In this document: positions 1 to 6,800 of the stretch, piece by piece
Layout of the letters: each line of letters starts with the position of its first letter
Numbering within the stretch: the stretch's first letter is position 1
Assembly: GCA_964523975.1 (NCBI GenBank)
Contig: CAZGBM010000053.1
Coordinates: forward strand, 1-14,877
Reading direction: 5' to 3'
DNA: 14,877 nt
Origin: JAFGHJ01 sp964523975
GTDB taxonomy: Bacteria; Hydrothermota; UBA3072
The notes under the pieces: model-generated
Told to the model about the DNA's origin: nothing
Databases searched by the model: none
The model's input: only the letters and a program-made list of their open reading frames with translations
Position numbers and translations under genes: made by a program

Positions 1-346
1 TAAGTGCTGTTTCTACGCCTTCGGCACCCGTATTCATCGGAAGAGCCATTTCCATGCCCGTTACTTCACATACTTTTTTTAAGAATAAAGGCAGCTGGTC
101 ATTTCTGAATGCACGTGAGGTTAATGTGAGTTTGTCAAGTTGTTCTTTCATTTTCTTTATAATGACAGGATTTCGATGTCCATGATTCAATGCGGAATAA
201 GAAGAAAGCATATCCATATATTTGTTGCCTTCAACGTCCCATACCCATACACCTTCTCCTTTATTTAAAACTACGTCAAGAGGCTTGTAATTATGGGCTC
301 CATAGGTATCATCCATTTCCATTAATTGTTCGGTAGTATAATCCAT
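1..346 (-). CDS. rocD: Ornithine--oxo-acid aminotransferase, N-terminal 115 residues (runs off the window)
   Basis: PLP-dependent class III aminotransferase that converts ornithine and a 2-oxo acid to glutamate semialdehyde and an amino acid in the cytosol. The translation begins MDYTTEQLMEMDDTYGAHNY and continues with a stretch typical of RocD/OAT: YGAHNYKPLDVV, VWDVEGNKYMDMLSSYSALN, LTLTSRAFRNDQLPLFL and MALPMNTGAEGVETAL. The last motif is the conserved TGAE segment ahead of the PLP pocket. The start is the ATG at 346-344, preceded by an AAAGGAGAAA ribosome binding site at 351-360. The active-site lysine and C-terminal two thirds lie outside the window. The promoter is probably the minus-strand TTGACA at 450-455, shared back to back with the next gene. 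Identification is by recalled family sequence and is firm, although other class III aminotransferases are related. Confidence 0.93.
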   Translation of the reverse strand, partial: MDYTTEQLMEMDDTYGAHNYKPLDVVLNKGEGVWVWDVEGNKYMDMLSSYSALNHGHRNPVIIKKMKEQLDKLTLTSRAFRNDQLPLFLKKVCEVTGMEMALPMNTGAEGVETAL

Positions 347-426
347 TTCTTTTCTCCTTTTCTATGTCTTTGATTATCTTTTGCCTATCGGAAATTTATG
401 AATATTTATTCACTTTTATGCAGTTT

Positions 427-477
427 TAAAATAGATTCGTTTTTACAATTGTCAAGGTCTGTTTGAAAAATATTTTT
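427..477. promoter_or_regulatory. Overlapping divergent promoters (rocD and the zincin gene)
   Basis: On the minus strand TTGACA (455-450) is followed after 16 bp by TATTTT (433-428), pointing to rocD. On the plus strand TTGTCA (449-454) is followed after 16 bp by TATTTT (471-476), pointing to the zincin gene. The two -35 boxes overlap by five base pairs, so polymerase could not occupy both at once. Prediction from consensus only. Confidence 0.45.
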
Positions 478-518
478 TTAAGTTGATTAATGTGAAGATT
501 TTGCTAATATTGTTTAAT

Positions 519-887
519 ATGGATTTTGAAGAATTCGAAAAAGCCGTAAACGAAATTCTAAAAGATATACCTGAAAAATACAGGAAGATACTGCGTGATG
601 AAAGAATTGAAGTTATTTGCAGAGAGTATGTTCCGATGGGCGTAAGGCAAGAATTTCCAGGTAAAATTGTTTTTGGTTTATTTGCCGGAATTTCGAAAAA
701 TAAAAAGAGGACATTTTCCGTTCAGGTTCAACCGACAAGAATCGAAATTTATAAGGAAAGTTTTGAAAGAGTTTTTGGCTCAGAAATAAACAATGATATG
801 AAAGAACAAATTAGGAAAACATTAATCCATGAGATAGCCCATTATTTTGGGTTTAATGAGGAAGAAGTAAGAGCGGAAGGATACTGA
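519..887 (+). CDS. Zincin-like metallopeptidase family protein (PF06262 / DUF1025 type)
   Basis: Small (122 aa) putative zinc metalloprotease of the MpP-like zincin family; substrates are unknown. The C-terminus holds a full HExxHxxGxxE motif (His104, Glu105, His108, Gly111, Glu114 when counted from Met at 519), as expected for two His zinc ligands, the catalytic Glu and a third ligand. The N-terminal helix (MDFEEFEKAVNEILKDIP) matches where family members usually begin, so I chose the ATG at 519. A TTG start at 483 or GTG at 492 would add up to 12 hydrophobic residues; none of the candidates has a convincing Shine-Dalgarno sequence. It has no signal peptide and is probably cytosolic. It is divergent from rocD and not in an operon with its downstream neighbour, which lies 460 bp away. 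Confidence 0.82.
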   Translation: MDFEEFEKAVNEILKDIPEKYRKILRDERIEVICREYVPMGVRQEFPGKIVFGLFAGISKNKKRTFSVQVQPTRIEIYKESFERVFGSEINNDMKEQIRKTLIHEIAHYFGFNEEEVRAEGY

Positions 888-890
888 TAA

Positions 891-923
891 GCGGCTCTCG
901 GCTTACCGCTGGCGGCTAACCGC
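891..923. repeat. GC-rich short repeat (GCGGCT words)
   Basis: Immediately after the zincin stop codon, GCGG...CCGC words occur twice: GCGGctctcggcttaCCGC (891-909) and GCGGctaaCCGC (912-923), followed by A-rich sequence. Each can fold as a hairpin with a 4-bp stem. There is no T-run on the plus strand after it, so it is not a standard terminator. It is the first of several word-like repeats filling the gap 888-1226. Confidence 0.5.
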
Positions 924-940
924 AAAAAAACAAAAAAAAA

Positions 941-1014
941 TTACACATGTAGGTCATGTAGTCAATATAGAATGAAAAACAAAAAACTACAGGTTCTACA
1001 TGTCCTACATGTAA
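941..1014. repeat. Imperfect inverted repeat with ACATGTAGG words
   Basis: The arm at 941-961 (ttacacATGTAGGtCATGTAG) and the reverse complement of 996-1014 (ttacATGTAGGaCATGTAG) agree except for a 2-nt indel and one mismatch. The 34-bp spacer is A-rich. Each arm is itself two CATGTAG words. It could form a long stem on either strand. No coding content is visible. Confidence 0.65.
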
Positions 1015-1076
1015 GAGATTTGGTGAGGGGTGGAGTTTTAAACAAAAATAGTATAGTATTTCTTTGTAGTTAAACT

Positions 1077-1110
1077 AAGCTTTTAGCTTTTTGTCATTGG
1101 CTATTAGCTT
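1077..1110. repeat. AGCTTTTAGCT / CTATTAGCTT word repeat
   Basis: AAGCTTTTAGCT (1077-1088) and GGCTATTAGCTT (1099-1110) form a short degenerate palindromic repeat. I see no gene in it. It resembles the other low-complexity word repeats in this window in size and position between genes. Confidence 0.35.
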
Positions 1111-1123
1111 GAAAAACAAAAAA

Positions 1124-1195
1124 CCTTTGTCCTCTTTGCCTGCCCTGTAGGGAGGAACGACCGTACCAGGGTGTACTTTGTGGTTCAATCTTTTC
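1124..1195. repeat. Composite repeat: CTTTGTG words split by a GC-rich hairpin
   Basis: CCTTTGTCCTCTTTGC (1124-1139) and GTGTACTTTGTGGTTC (1171-1186) belong to the same CTCTGTGT-type word family as 4721-4748 and, inverted, 13922-13939. Between them lies a GC-rich block in which CCCTG (1143-1147) pairs with CAGGG (1167-1171). It looks like one repeat element nested in another. With the repeats before it, this accounts for most of the gene-free gap between 888 and the leuA promoter. Confidence 0.45.
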
Positions 1196-1226
1196 GGTTT
1201 TTTTAGTGTGTGGGGTTGTGTTGGGC

Positions 1227-1252
1227 TTGACAAAAAATCAAAAGCGGATAAT
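1227..1252 (+). promoter_or_regulatory. Candidate promoter of the leuACD-ilvD operon
   Basis: TTGACA at 1227-1232 is a perfect -35 box. GATAAT at 1247-1252 is a good -10 match, but the 14-bp spacer is shorter than the 16-17 bp of the other promoters in this window. A 16-bp spacer would use TAATTT instead, which is a weak -10. It is the only clear candidate upstream of leuA. Confidence 0.45.
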
Positions 1253-1297
1253 TTTCAAGGAAACAAGACTTTTTTGAGTTTGATTTAAGTTATCCAA

Positions 1298-1330
1298 CAG
1301 TTTGTTTAAGCTGCTGTTTTTTATTTTTAT
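1298..1330 (+). terminator. Intrinsic terminator-like hairpin in the leuA leader (possible attenuator)
   Basis: CAGTTT (1298-1303) pairs with AAGCTG (1308-1313), with one G-T pair, around a GTTT loop. The hairpin is followed by a T-rich tract TTTTTTATTTTTAT at 1317-1330. An alternative pairing uses AACAG (1296-1300) with CTGTT (1314-1318). It lies between the candidate promoter (1227) and the leuA ribosome binding site (1341), so if it works it would terminate leader transcripts. No leucine-rich leader peptide or clear T-box was found. Confidence 0.45.
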
Positions 1331-1350
1331 GGACCTTAAAGGAGGTTAAA

Positions 1351-2883
1351 ATGAAAGAGAAAGTTTATATTTTCGACACATCTCTTAGAGATGGCGAACA
1401 GGCTCCGGGATTTAGCATGAATGTAGATGAGAAGGTAAAATTAGCCTTACATCTACAGAGATTGAATGTCGATTGCGTGGAAGCCGGTTTTGCCATTGCC
1501 TCCCAGGGAGATTTTGAAGCTATTACGGAAGTTTCAAAAGCTCTTAAAGGTCCGGAAATAGCCAGTCTTGCCAGAGTCAAGGAAATAGATATAGACCGTG
1601 CTTGGGAGGCTCTTAAACACGCTAAAAAACCCCGTATTCACGTTTTTCTGGCAACATCAGACATTCACATGAAGTATAAACTCCAAATGGAACCGGAGGA
1701 AGTTCTTGATGCAGCGGTAAAAGGGGTACAGCATGCTTGTAAATACACTGATAATGTGGAATTTTCGGCGGAGGATGCGACAAGAACAAAACCGGAATTT
1801 CTTGCAAAAGTCTGCAAAGCTGTTATAAAAGCCGGTGCAAAGGTTGTAAATATACCTGATACCGTTGGATATACCACTCCGGATGAATTTTCAAGGCTGA
1901 TTGCCAACCTGAAAGACGAAATAAAAAACGACGCCAGAATAAGTGTGCATTGTCATAATGACCTTGGTCTTGCTGTTGCAAATTCACTTGCGGCAATAAC
2001 CGCAGGAGCCAGGCAGGTAGAATGCACAATCAATGGTATAGGGGAGAGAGCAGGAAACGCCTCGCTGGAAGAACTTGTAATGATACTCGATACAAGGAAA
2101 GATTATTTTGATTTTAGAACCGACATAAATACCGAACATATATATCCGGCAAGCAGAGCTCTTTCTTTGATTACCGGAGTACAGGTTCAACCGAACAAAG
2201 CGGTGGTTGGTAGAAATGCTTTTGCTCACGAGGCTGGAATTCATCAGGATGGAGTTCTGAAAGAAAAAAGCACTTATGAGATAATGAAACCCGAACGTAT
2301 CGGGTTGCCCTCAAACGAGTTGATTCTCGGAAAACATTCGGGCAGACACGCTTTTAGAAATAAGCTCGAATCACTTGGGTATCAGCACTCTGATGAGGAA
2401 ATAGATGCGCTTTTTAAGAAGTTTAAAGAACTTGCAGACAAAAAGAAGGAAGTATATGATGAGGACCTTGAAATGCTTGCGGCATCGGAACTTTTCGCAA
2501 AAGAGGAGAAATACAAACTGCTTTCCGTTAATTTTTCCGGTGGAACTAATGTGGTGCCTTCTGCTACCGTTGAGATGGAAGTTGACGGAAAGTATTTCAA
2601 GGAAGTCGATTCGGGAGATGGTCCGGTAGATGCTGTATACAACGCAATCCAAAAGGTTGTACATGATAAAGTTATCATTAAACAATTCAGTATCAGCGCA
2701 ATAACCGGCGGTTCGGATGCTCAGGGAGAAGTTACTGTACGTATTGAGGAAGAGGGTATTGATTCTGTCGGTAGGGCTGCTAAAACCGATATTGTTATTG
2801 CAAGTACCGAAGCTTTTGTAAATGCTTTGAACCGTCTTGCTTTAAAGAAGAAAATGAAAGGAAAGGACGAACACGGAGTGTAA
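1351..2883 (+). CDS. leuA: 2-isopropylmalate synthase
   Basis: First committed enzyme of leucine synthesis: it condenses acetyl-CoA with 2-oxoisovalerate to give 2-isopropylmalate. The 510-aa length fits the bacterial type (about 500-520). Residues 1-~280 form the HMGL-like TIM barrel with the LRDGEQ catalytic motif at 12-17, the metal-binding HCHND at 200-204 and NGIGERAGN from 228. A linker with HEAGIHQDG from 293 follows, and residues ~385-500 form the LeuA regulatory domain (GGTNVVPSATVEM, SGDGPVDAVYNAI) that normally binds leucine for feedback inhibition. The ATG has a strong GGAGG at 1341-1345. It is the first gene of leuA-leuC-leuD-ilvD, with leuC starting 2 nt after its stop. Homocitrate or citramalate synthase are the alternatives; the complete regulatory domain and the leuCD neighbours favour LeuA. 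Confidence 0.96.
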   Translation: MKEKVYIFDTSLRDGEQAPGFSMNVDEKVKLALHLQRLNVDCVEAGFAIASQGDFEAITEVSKALKGPEIASLARVKEIDIDRAWEALKHAKKPRIHVFLATSDIHMKYKLQMEPEEVLDAAVKGVQHACKYTDNVEFSAEDATRTKPEFLAKVCKAVIKAGAKVVNIPDTVGYTTPDEFSRLIANLKDEIKNDARISVHCHNDLGLAVANSLAAITAGARQVECTINGIGERAGNASLEELVMILDTRKDYFDFRTDINTEHIYPASRALSLITGVQVQPNKAVVGRNAFAHEAGIHQDGVLKEKSTYEIMKPERIGLPSNELILGKHSGRHAFRNKLESLGYQHSDEEIDALFKKFKELADKKKEVYDEDLEMLAASELFAKEEKYKLLSVNFSGGTNVVPSATVEMEVDGKYFKEVDSGDGPVDAVYNAIQKVVHDKVIIKQFSISAITGGSDAQGEVTVRIEEEGIDSVGRAAKTDIVIASTEAFVNALNRLALKKKMKGKDEHGV

Positions 2884-2885
2884 TT

Positions 2886-4145
2886 ATGGGATATACTATA
2901 ACAGAAAAGATACTTGCTGCACATGCTGGTCGAACGGAAGTTAAACCGGGCGACCATATCGTTGCGGATGTGGACTTTATGGTTGCGAATGATATAACTG
3001 CGCCGATAACTATTAATATTATTGATGATATAAAAAATGCCAAGATAAAAAATGAGCAGATTGCTCTTGTTCCCGATCATTTTACGCCTAATAAGGATAT
3101 TAAATCCGCCCAAAATGTGAAGTTGATGAGAGAGTTCTCAAAAAAACATAATGTTAAATACTTTTTTGAGACCGGAAGGTGCGGAGTAGAACATTGTATG
3201 CTTCCTGAAATGGGTCTCGTGTTACCCGGTGACCTCGTAATAGGAGCGGATAGTCACACCTGTACCTATGGAGCTCTCGGATGTTTTTCAACCGGGGTTG
3301 GAAGCACCGATCTTGCAGGAACTCTTATTACGGGCAAGGTATGGCTTAGAGTTCCCGAAACCATCAAACTTGAATATAAAGGTAAATTGAAGAAATGGGT
3401 TTTTGGTAAGGACTTGATACTTATGACTTTAAAAGAACTCGGAAATGTTGACGCTATATATAAGGCTCTTGAATTTACCGGAAGCACGATTTCAACTTTA
3501 AGTATGTACCAGCGATTGACAATGAGTAATATGGCTGTAGAAGCCGGAGCAAAAAATGGCATATTTCAGCCGGATAAGATTACCGAAGAATACGTTAAAG
3601 AGAGGGCAAGAAGAAGCTATAAAATATATAAAAGTGATTACGACGCCAAATATTCTGATGTACGTAAGTTTGACGTTTCGAAACTTGACCCGCAGGTTTC
3701 CTTACCGCATTTTCCTTCTAATGCAGAAAGTGTAAAAAACATAGGAAAGATAGAAATTGACCAGGTTTTTATCGGTTCCTGTACAAATGGCTGGTATGAA
3801 GATTTGGAAATTGCTGCCAGGATTTTGAAAGGCAAAAAAGTAGCTCCTGCAGTAAGATTAATAATTGCTCCTCCGACACCTGAAATTTATATGAAAGCTC
3901 TTAAAAACGGTTTACTCGAAATTTTCGGTGAGGCAGAAGCGGTAATTGGTCCACCGACCTGTGGTCCATGCCTGGGCGGACATATGGGAGTTCTTGCTGC
4001 CGGAGAGAAAGCTGTAGCTACTACAAATCGTAATTTTATTGGAAGAATGGGGCATTACGAGAGTGAAGTGTACCTTTCTAACCCAGCAGTTGCAGCTGCT
4101 TCGGCAGTTGCAGGAAGGATTGTTCATCCGGAGGAGGTGCTGTAA
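2886..4145 (+). CDS. leuC: 3-isopropylmalate dehydratase large subunit (short archaeal/thermophile-like type)
   Basis: Large subunit of the [4Fe-4S] isomerase that interconverts 2- and 3-isopropylmalate via dimethylcitraconate, working with LeuD. At 419 aa it belongs to the short LeuC2/HacA-like class rather than the ~466-aa E. coli type. The cluster ligands are visible: Cys299 in IGSCTNG (296-302), and Cys359 and Cys362 in GPPTCGPCLGGHMG. The N-terminal segment HAGRTEVKPGDHIVADVDF and GADSHTCTYGALG are standard aconitase-superfamily signatures. The ATG is preceded by GGAGTG inside the leuA 3' end. The leuC stop overlaps the leuD start by one base (TAATG), so the subunits are translationally coupled. 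This class includes homoaconitases and citramalate isomerases; leuA next door supports the leucine role, but use of citraconate too cannot be excluded. Confidence 0.93.
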   Translation: MGYTITEKILAAHAGRTEVKPGDHIVADVDFMVANDITAPITINIIDDIKNAKIKNEQIALVPDHFTPNKDIKSAQNVKLMREFSKKHNVKYFFETGRCGVEHCMLPEMGLVLPGDLVIGADSHTCTYGALGCFSTGVGSTDLAGTLITGKVWLRVPETIKLEYKGKLKKWVFGKDLILMTLKELGNVDAIYKALEFTGSTISTLSMYQRLTMSNMAVEAGAKNGIFQPDKITEEYVKERARRSYKIYKSDYDAKYSDVRKFDVSKLDPQVSLPHFPSNAESVKNIGKIEIDQVFIGSCTNGWYEDLEIAARILKGKKVAPAVRLIIAPPTPEIYMKALKNGLLEIFGEAEAVIGPPTCGPCLGGHMGVLAAGEKAVATTNRNFIGRMGHYESEVYLSNPAVAAASAVAGRIVHPEEVL

Positions 4146-4657
4146 TGGATAAAATGCAAGGTAAAGTATGGAAATTCGGAGATAACATAGACACAGATTT
4201 GATAATCCCGGCTCGTTATTTGAATATGACCGACCCTGAAGAGTTAGCAGCACATCTTTTTGAACCTGTTCGCGGAGAAAATTTTGACGATCTGATCAAT
4301 AGCGGAGATGTTATAGTCGGCGGCGATAACTTCGGGTGCGGCTCTTCAAGAGAACATGCTCCTATTGCCGTAAAAGCAAGCGGAGTATCCTGCGTTATCG
4401 CTAAAACATTCGCCAGAATTTTCTACCGAAACTCTTTTAATATAGGACTTCCTCTTATAATTCATAGCCAAGCAGCTGAGGAAATTAAAGAAGGGGATAC
4501 GCTGGAAATCATTCTTGAAGAAGGTAAAATTTTAGACCGTTCAAGTGGCAAAGAATACTCTTTTCCGTCACTTGAAGACATGATGATTAAGTTAATAGAA
4601 AGCAAGGGTTTAATACCCTATATTTTAAACGAAGGTTATGATAATGGAGAGAAGTGA
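4145..4657 (+). CDS. leuD: 3-isopropylmalate dehydratase small subunit
   Basis: Swivelling-domain partner of LeuC, 170 aa, the usual size for the short (LeuD2) class. The N-terminus has GDNIDTDLIIPARYL (12-26) and the catalytic loop GCGSSREHAP lies at 64-73. The substrate-specificity loop after the first helix reads YLNM (25-28), whereas homoaconitase small subunits are described as having YLRT, so isopropylmalate is favoured. A GGAGGAGG ribosome binding site lies inside the leuC 3' end. The stop codon TGA (4655-4657) lies within GTGA: a GTG at 4654 begins a degraded copy of the ilvD start region, suggesting that leuD once overlapped ilvD directly. Confidence 0.93.
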   Translation: MDKMQGKVWKFGDNIDTDLIIPARYLNMTDPEELAAHLFEPVRGENFDDLINSGDVIVGGDNFGCGSSREHAPIAVKASGVSCVIAKTFARIFYRNSFNIGLPLIIHSQAAEEIKEGDTLEIILEEGKILDRSSGKEYSFPSLEDMMIKLIESKGLIPYILNEGYDNGEK

Positions 4658-4789
4658 GAAGATGTTCTGTATGGATACCGGATACCTGGTCTCGGATACC
4701 GGAAAAGCAAAAATAAAAAACTCTGTGTTCTCTGTGTCTCTGTGTGAGAATAATTTTTTAAAGGAGGGAAAGTGAGAAGTGATTCTGTA
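4652..4789 (+). repeat. Repeat-bearing insert between leuD and ilvD, bounded by a 20-bp imperfect direct duplication
   Basis: The 20 bases at 4652-4671 and 4770-4789 match at 17 positions without gaps (AAGTGAGAAG then three mismatches then TTCTGTA). The first copy covers the leuD stop and the second covers the ilvD GTG start. Between them lie GGATACCGG words (4673-4686, 4694-4702) and a CTCTGTGTTCTCTGTG-type run (4721-4748), both found elsewhere in the window. The ilvD ribosome binding site AAGGAGGG (4761-4768) is at the inner right edge. This looks like insertion of an intergenic repeat at the ilvD start with target duplication. Confidence 0.55.
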
Positions 4790-6424
4790 AAAAAGGGAAT
4801 AGAGAGAGCCCCGACGAGAGCTCTTCTTTGCGGGTGTGGTTTTGATCCAAGAGATATTGATAAGCCATTTGTTGCCGTTATTTCTTCGGTTACCAATATA
4901 ATTCCGGGGCATGTTCACTTAAGAGATATTCAGGAAGCCGTCGTAAATGGTGTTTACGCCGGAGGCGGAGTTCCTTTTTATTGTTCGGTTCCGGGCATTT
5001 GTGACGGTGTTGCTATGGGCCATAGGGGAATGAGTTACAGCCTTCCTTCAAGGGAACTGATAGCTGATTCCGTTGAAACGTTTGTAAACGCTCATCAGCT
5101 TGACGGCATCGTTCTTGTTACCAATTGTGATAAGATCACTCCGGGTATGCTTATGGGTGCGGGCCGTCTTCGTTTGCCTTCGATAGTTGTAACTGGTGGT
5201 CCGATGCTTAGCGGAAGATATAAAATGAGAAAACTTTCTCTCGTTAGAGATACTTTTGAGGCAGTTGGTGCATATCAGGCGGGAAAAATATCGGAAGAAG
5301 AGCTGTATGCTCTTGAAAAAGAGGCCTGTCCGGGGGCGGGTTCGTGTCAGGGTTTATATACGGCTAACACTATGGCGTGCGTTACCGAGGCTCTGGGGAT
5401 GTCTCTGCCTGGTTGTGCGACCAACTTGGCAGTTTCTGCTGAAAAGAAGAGAATTGCTTACAGATCGGGAGAACGAATTGTTGAACTTATCAAAGAAAAC
5501 AAATCGTGTGATAAGATAGCTACAAAAGAAGCTTTTGAAAACGCAATCCGTATAGATATGGCTCTTGGAGGTTCTACGAATTCTGTTCTTCACATACCCG
5601 CAATTGCGCATGAATTTGGTGTTAATTTACCTCTTGAGGTTTTTGACAAAATTAGTAAGGATACTCCGAATATTACAAAAATAAGACCTGCGGGAGATTA
5701 TTTTATGGAAGATCTGAACTATGCAGGCGGAATTCCGGCGGTTTTAAAGTCACTTGAATCGAAAATAAATGATTGTATGACTGTAAGCGGTTTTACAACA
5801 AAAGAAATAGCTGAAAATGCCGAAATTTATGATGATGATATCATAAGGTCAATTAAAAATGCTTACAGCAAAGAGGGCGGTATCGCGATTTTAAGAGGAA
5901 ATCTCGCTCCCGGCGGAGCCGTTGTCAAACAATCTGCCGTTGATCCATCTGTGATGCAGTTTACTGGTACAGCAAGGGTTTTTAATGCGGAAGAAGATGC
6001 CAATAAGGCTATTTTGGGAGGTAAAATTAAGGCAGGCGATGTTGTCGTTATTCGCTATGAGGGGCCAAAAGGCGGTCCGGGGATGAGAGAAATGTTGAAT
6101 CCAACTTCAGCTATTTCCGGTATGGGTCTTGAGAAATCAGTAGCCCTTATAACGGATGGCCGATTTTCAGGCGGAACAAGAGGTCCTGCTATCGGTCATA
6201 TATCACCTGAAGCATCAGAGGGTGGACCTATTGGATTACTTAAAGAAGGAGATAAGATTAAGATTGACATTCCCGCAAGGAAAGTTGATGTTTTGATAGA
6301 TGACGCAGAATTCGAGAAGAGAAAAAAAGCCTTTAAGCCCTTTAAGAAAGACATTCCACGCGGATATCTACAGAGGTATTCGAGGTTAGTTAAATCAGCA
6401 GGAGATGGAGCGGTATTTAATTAA
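4772..6424 (+). CDS. ilvD: Dihydroxy-acid dehydratase
   Basis: Fe-S enzyme that dehydrates 2,3-dihydroxy-isovalerate and -methylvalerate to the 2-oxo acids of the valine/leucine and isoleucine pathways. The 550 aa make it shorter than E. coli IlvD (616). Signatures: SLPSRELIADSVE, TNCDKITPGM with Cys119, ACPGAGSCQGLYTANTM with Cys186 and Cys192, and the C-terminal GRFSGGTRGPAIGHISPEA. The position where [2Fe-2S] family members carry a third cysteine ligand (PCN in the mycobacterial type) reads PGHVHL here (Gly46), as in the E. coli enzyme. The GTG start is supported by AAGGAGGG (4761-4768) four bases upstream. It supplies 2-oxoisovalerate, the substrate of leuA in the same operon, but ilvC and ilvB are not in the window. 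Confidence 0.95.
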   Translation: MRSDSVKKGIERAPTRALLCGCGFDPRDIDKPFVAVISSVTNIIPGHVHLRDIQEAVVNGVYAGGGVPFYCSVPGICDGVAMGHRGMSYSLPSRELIADSVETFVNAHQLDGIVLVTNCDKITPGMLMGAGRLRLPSIVVTGGPMLSGRYKMRKLSLVRDTFEAVGAYQAGKISEEELYALEKEACPGAGSCQGLYTANTMACVTEALGMSLPGCATNLAVSAEKKRIAYRSGERIVELIKENKSCDKIATKEAFENAIRIDMALGGSTNSVLHIPAIAHEFGVNLPLEVFDKISKDTPNITKIRPAGDYFMEDLNYAGGIPAVLKSLESKINDCMTVSGFTTKEIAENAEIYDDDIIRSIKNAYSKEGGIAILRGNLAPGGAVVKQSAVDPSVMQFTGTARVFNAEEDANKAILGGKIKAGDVVVIRYEGPKGGPGMREMLNPTSAISGMGLEKSVALITDGRFSGGTRGPAIGHISPEASEGGPIGLLKEGDKIKIDIPARKVDVLIDDAEFEKRKKAFKPFKKDIPRGYLQRYSRLVKSAGDGAVFN

Positions 6425-6477
6425 GAGTCGTTTGGCGAGAAAGAACCTTTTGACGTGTTATTGGCTGGTTGTGCTTG

Positions 6478-6497
6478 ATTTCCTTATCTTAGGAAAT
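6478..6497 (+). terminator. Hairpin downstream of ilvD (weak terminator candidate)
   Basis: ATTTCCT (6478-6484) and AGGAAAT (6491-6497) form a perfect 7-bp stem with a 6-nt loop, 53 bp after the ilvD stop. It is followed by A-rich rather than T-rich sequence, so it is not a classic intrinsic terminator; it may only protect the 3' end of the transcript. Confidence 0.3.
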
Positions 6498-6795
6498 TAA
6501 ATATCAAAAATTAAAAAGCAAAATGACATATAAAAATGTGAAATTAATTCTTTTTTACAACAAAATATTTAAACCGAAAAAACGGGTTTTCTATTGCCCC
6601 CAATACCCCATTTTTTCAACAACAAATAGCACAAATTACACAAATAAATTAAGAATAATATTTTTTATTGATGTAAAAACAAAGTCTTTTTTTAATATTC
6701 GTGTTATTTGTGTGATTCGTTGTTTCTCTTTTTAAATTTATTTTTGAATTTTGATTTGTAATTTTACATTTTGATATTTGATTTTTAAATTTTAG
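6494..6795. repeat. Nested inverted-repeat region filling the gap after ilvD
   Basis: This gene-free stretch holds two nested pairs. The inner pair is a 29-bp repeat at 6618-6646 and its inverted copy at 6696-6724 (about 24 of 29 identical), separated by 49 bp. The outer pair is a degenerate AT-rich word repeat: AAATATCAAAA-type words at 6494-6545, answered by TTTTGATATTTG-type words in the opposite orientation at 6735-6795. A further copy of the 29-bp repeat lies at 13946-13974. An open frame at 6523-6735 is made of repeat words and is not a convincing gene. The region also holds AAACCG...CGGGTTT (6570-6588), a small hairpin. Confidence 0.6.
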
Positions 6796-6800
6796 TGGCA

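Noticed and set aside
912..940. Intrinsic terminator after the zincin gene
   Set aside because: The GCGG/CCGC hairpin is followed by A-runs, not T-runs, on the plus strand; on the minus strand the T-run precedes the hairpin.
1160..1200. Possible T-box (AGGGTG... near 1168) upstream of leuA
   Set aside because: The T-box consensus needs AGGGTGGnACCGCG; only AGGGTG is present and it is part of a repeat whose words recur elsewhere.
2886..4657. Homoaconitase (lysine pathway) reading of leuCD
   Set aside because: The small-subunit loop is YLNM rather than YLRT and the genes follow a LeuA with a full leucine regulatory domain.
6523..6735. 70-codon open frame on the plus strand
   Set aside because: It runs through the nested inverted repeats, has no ribosome binding site and resembles no family.
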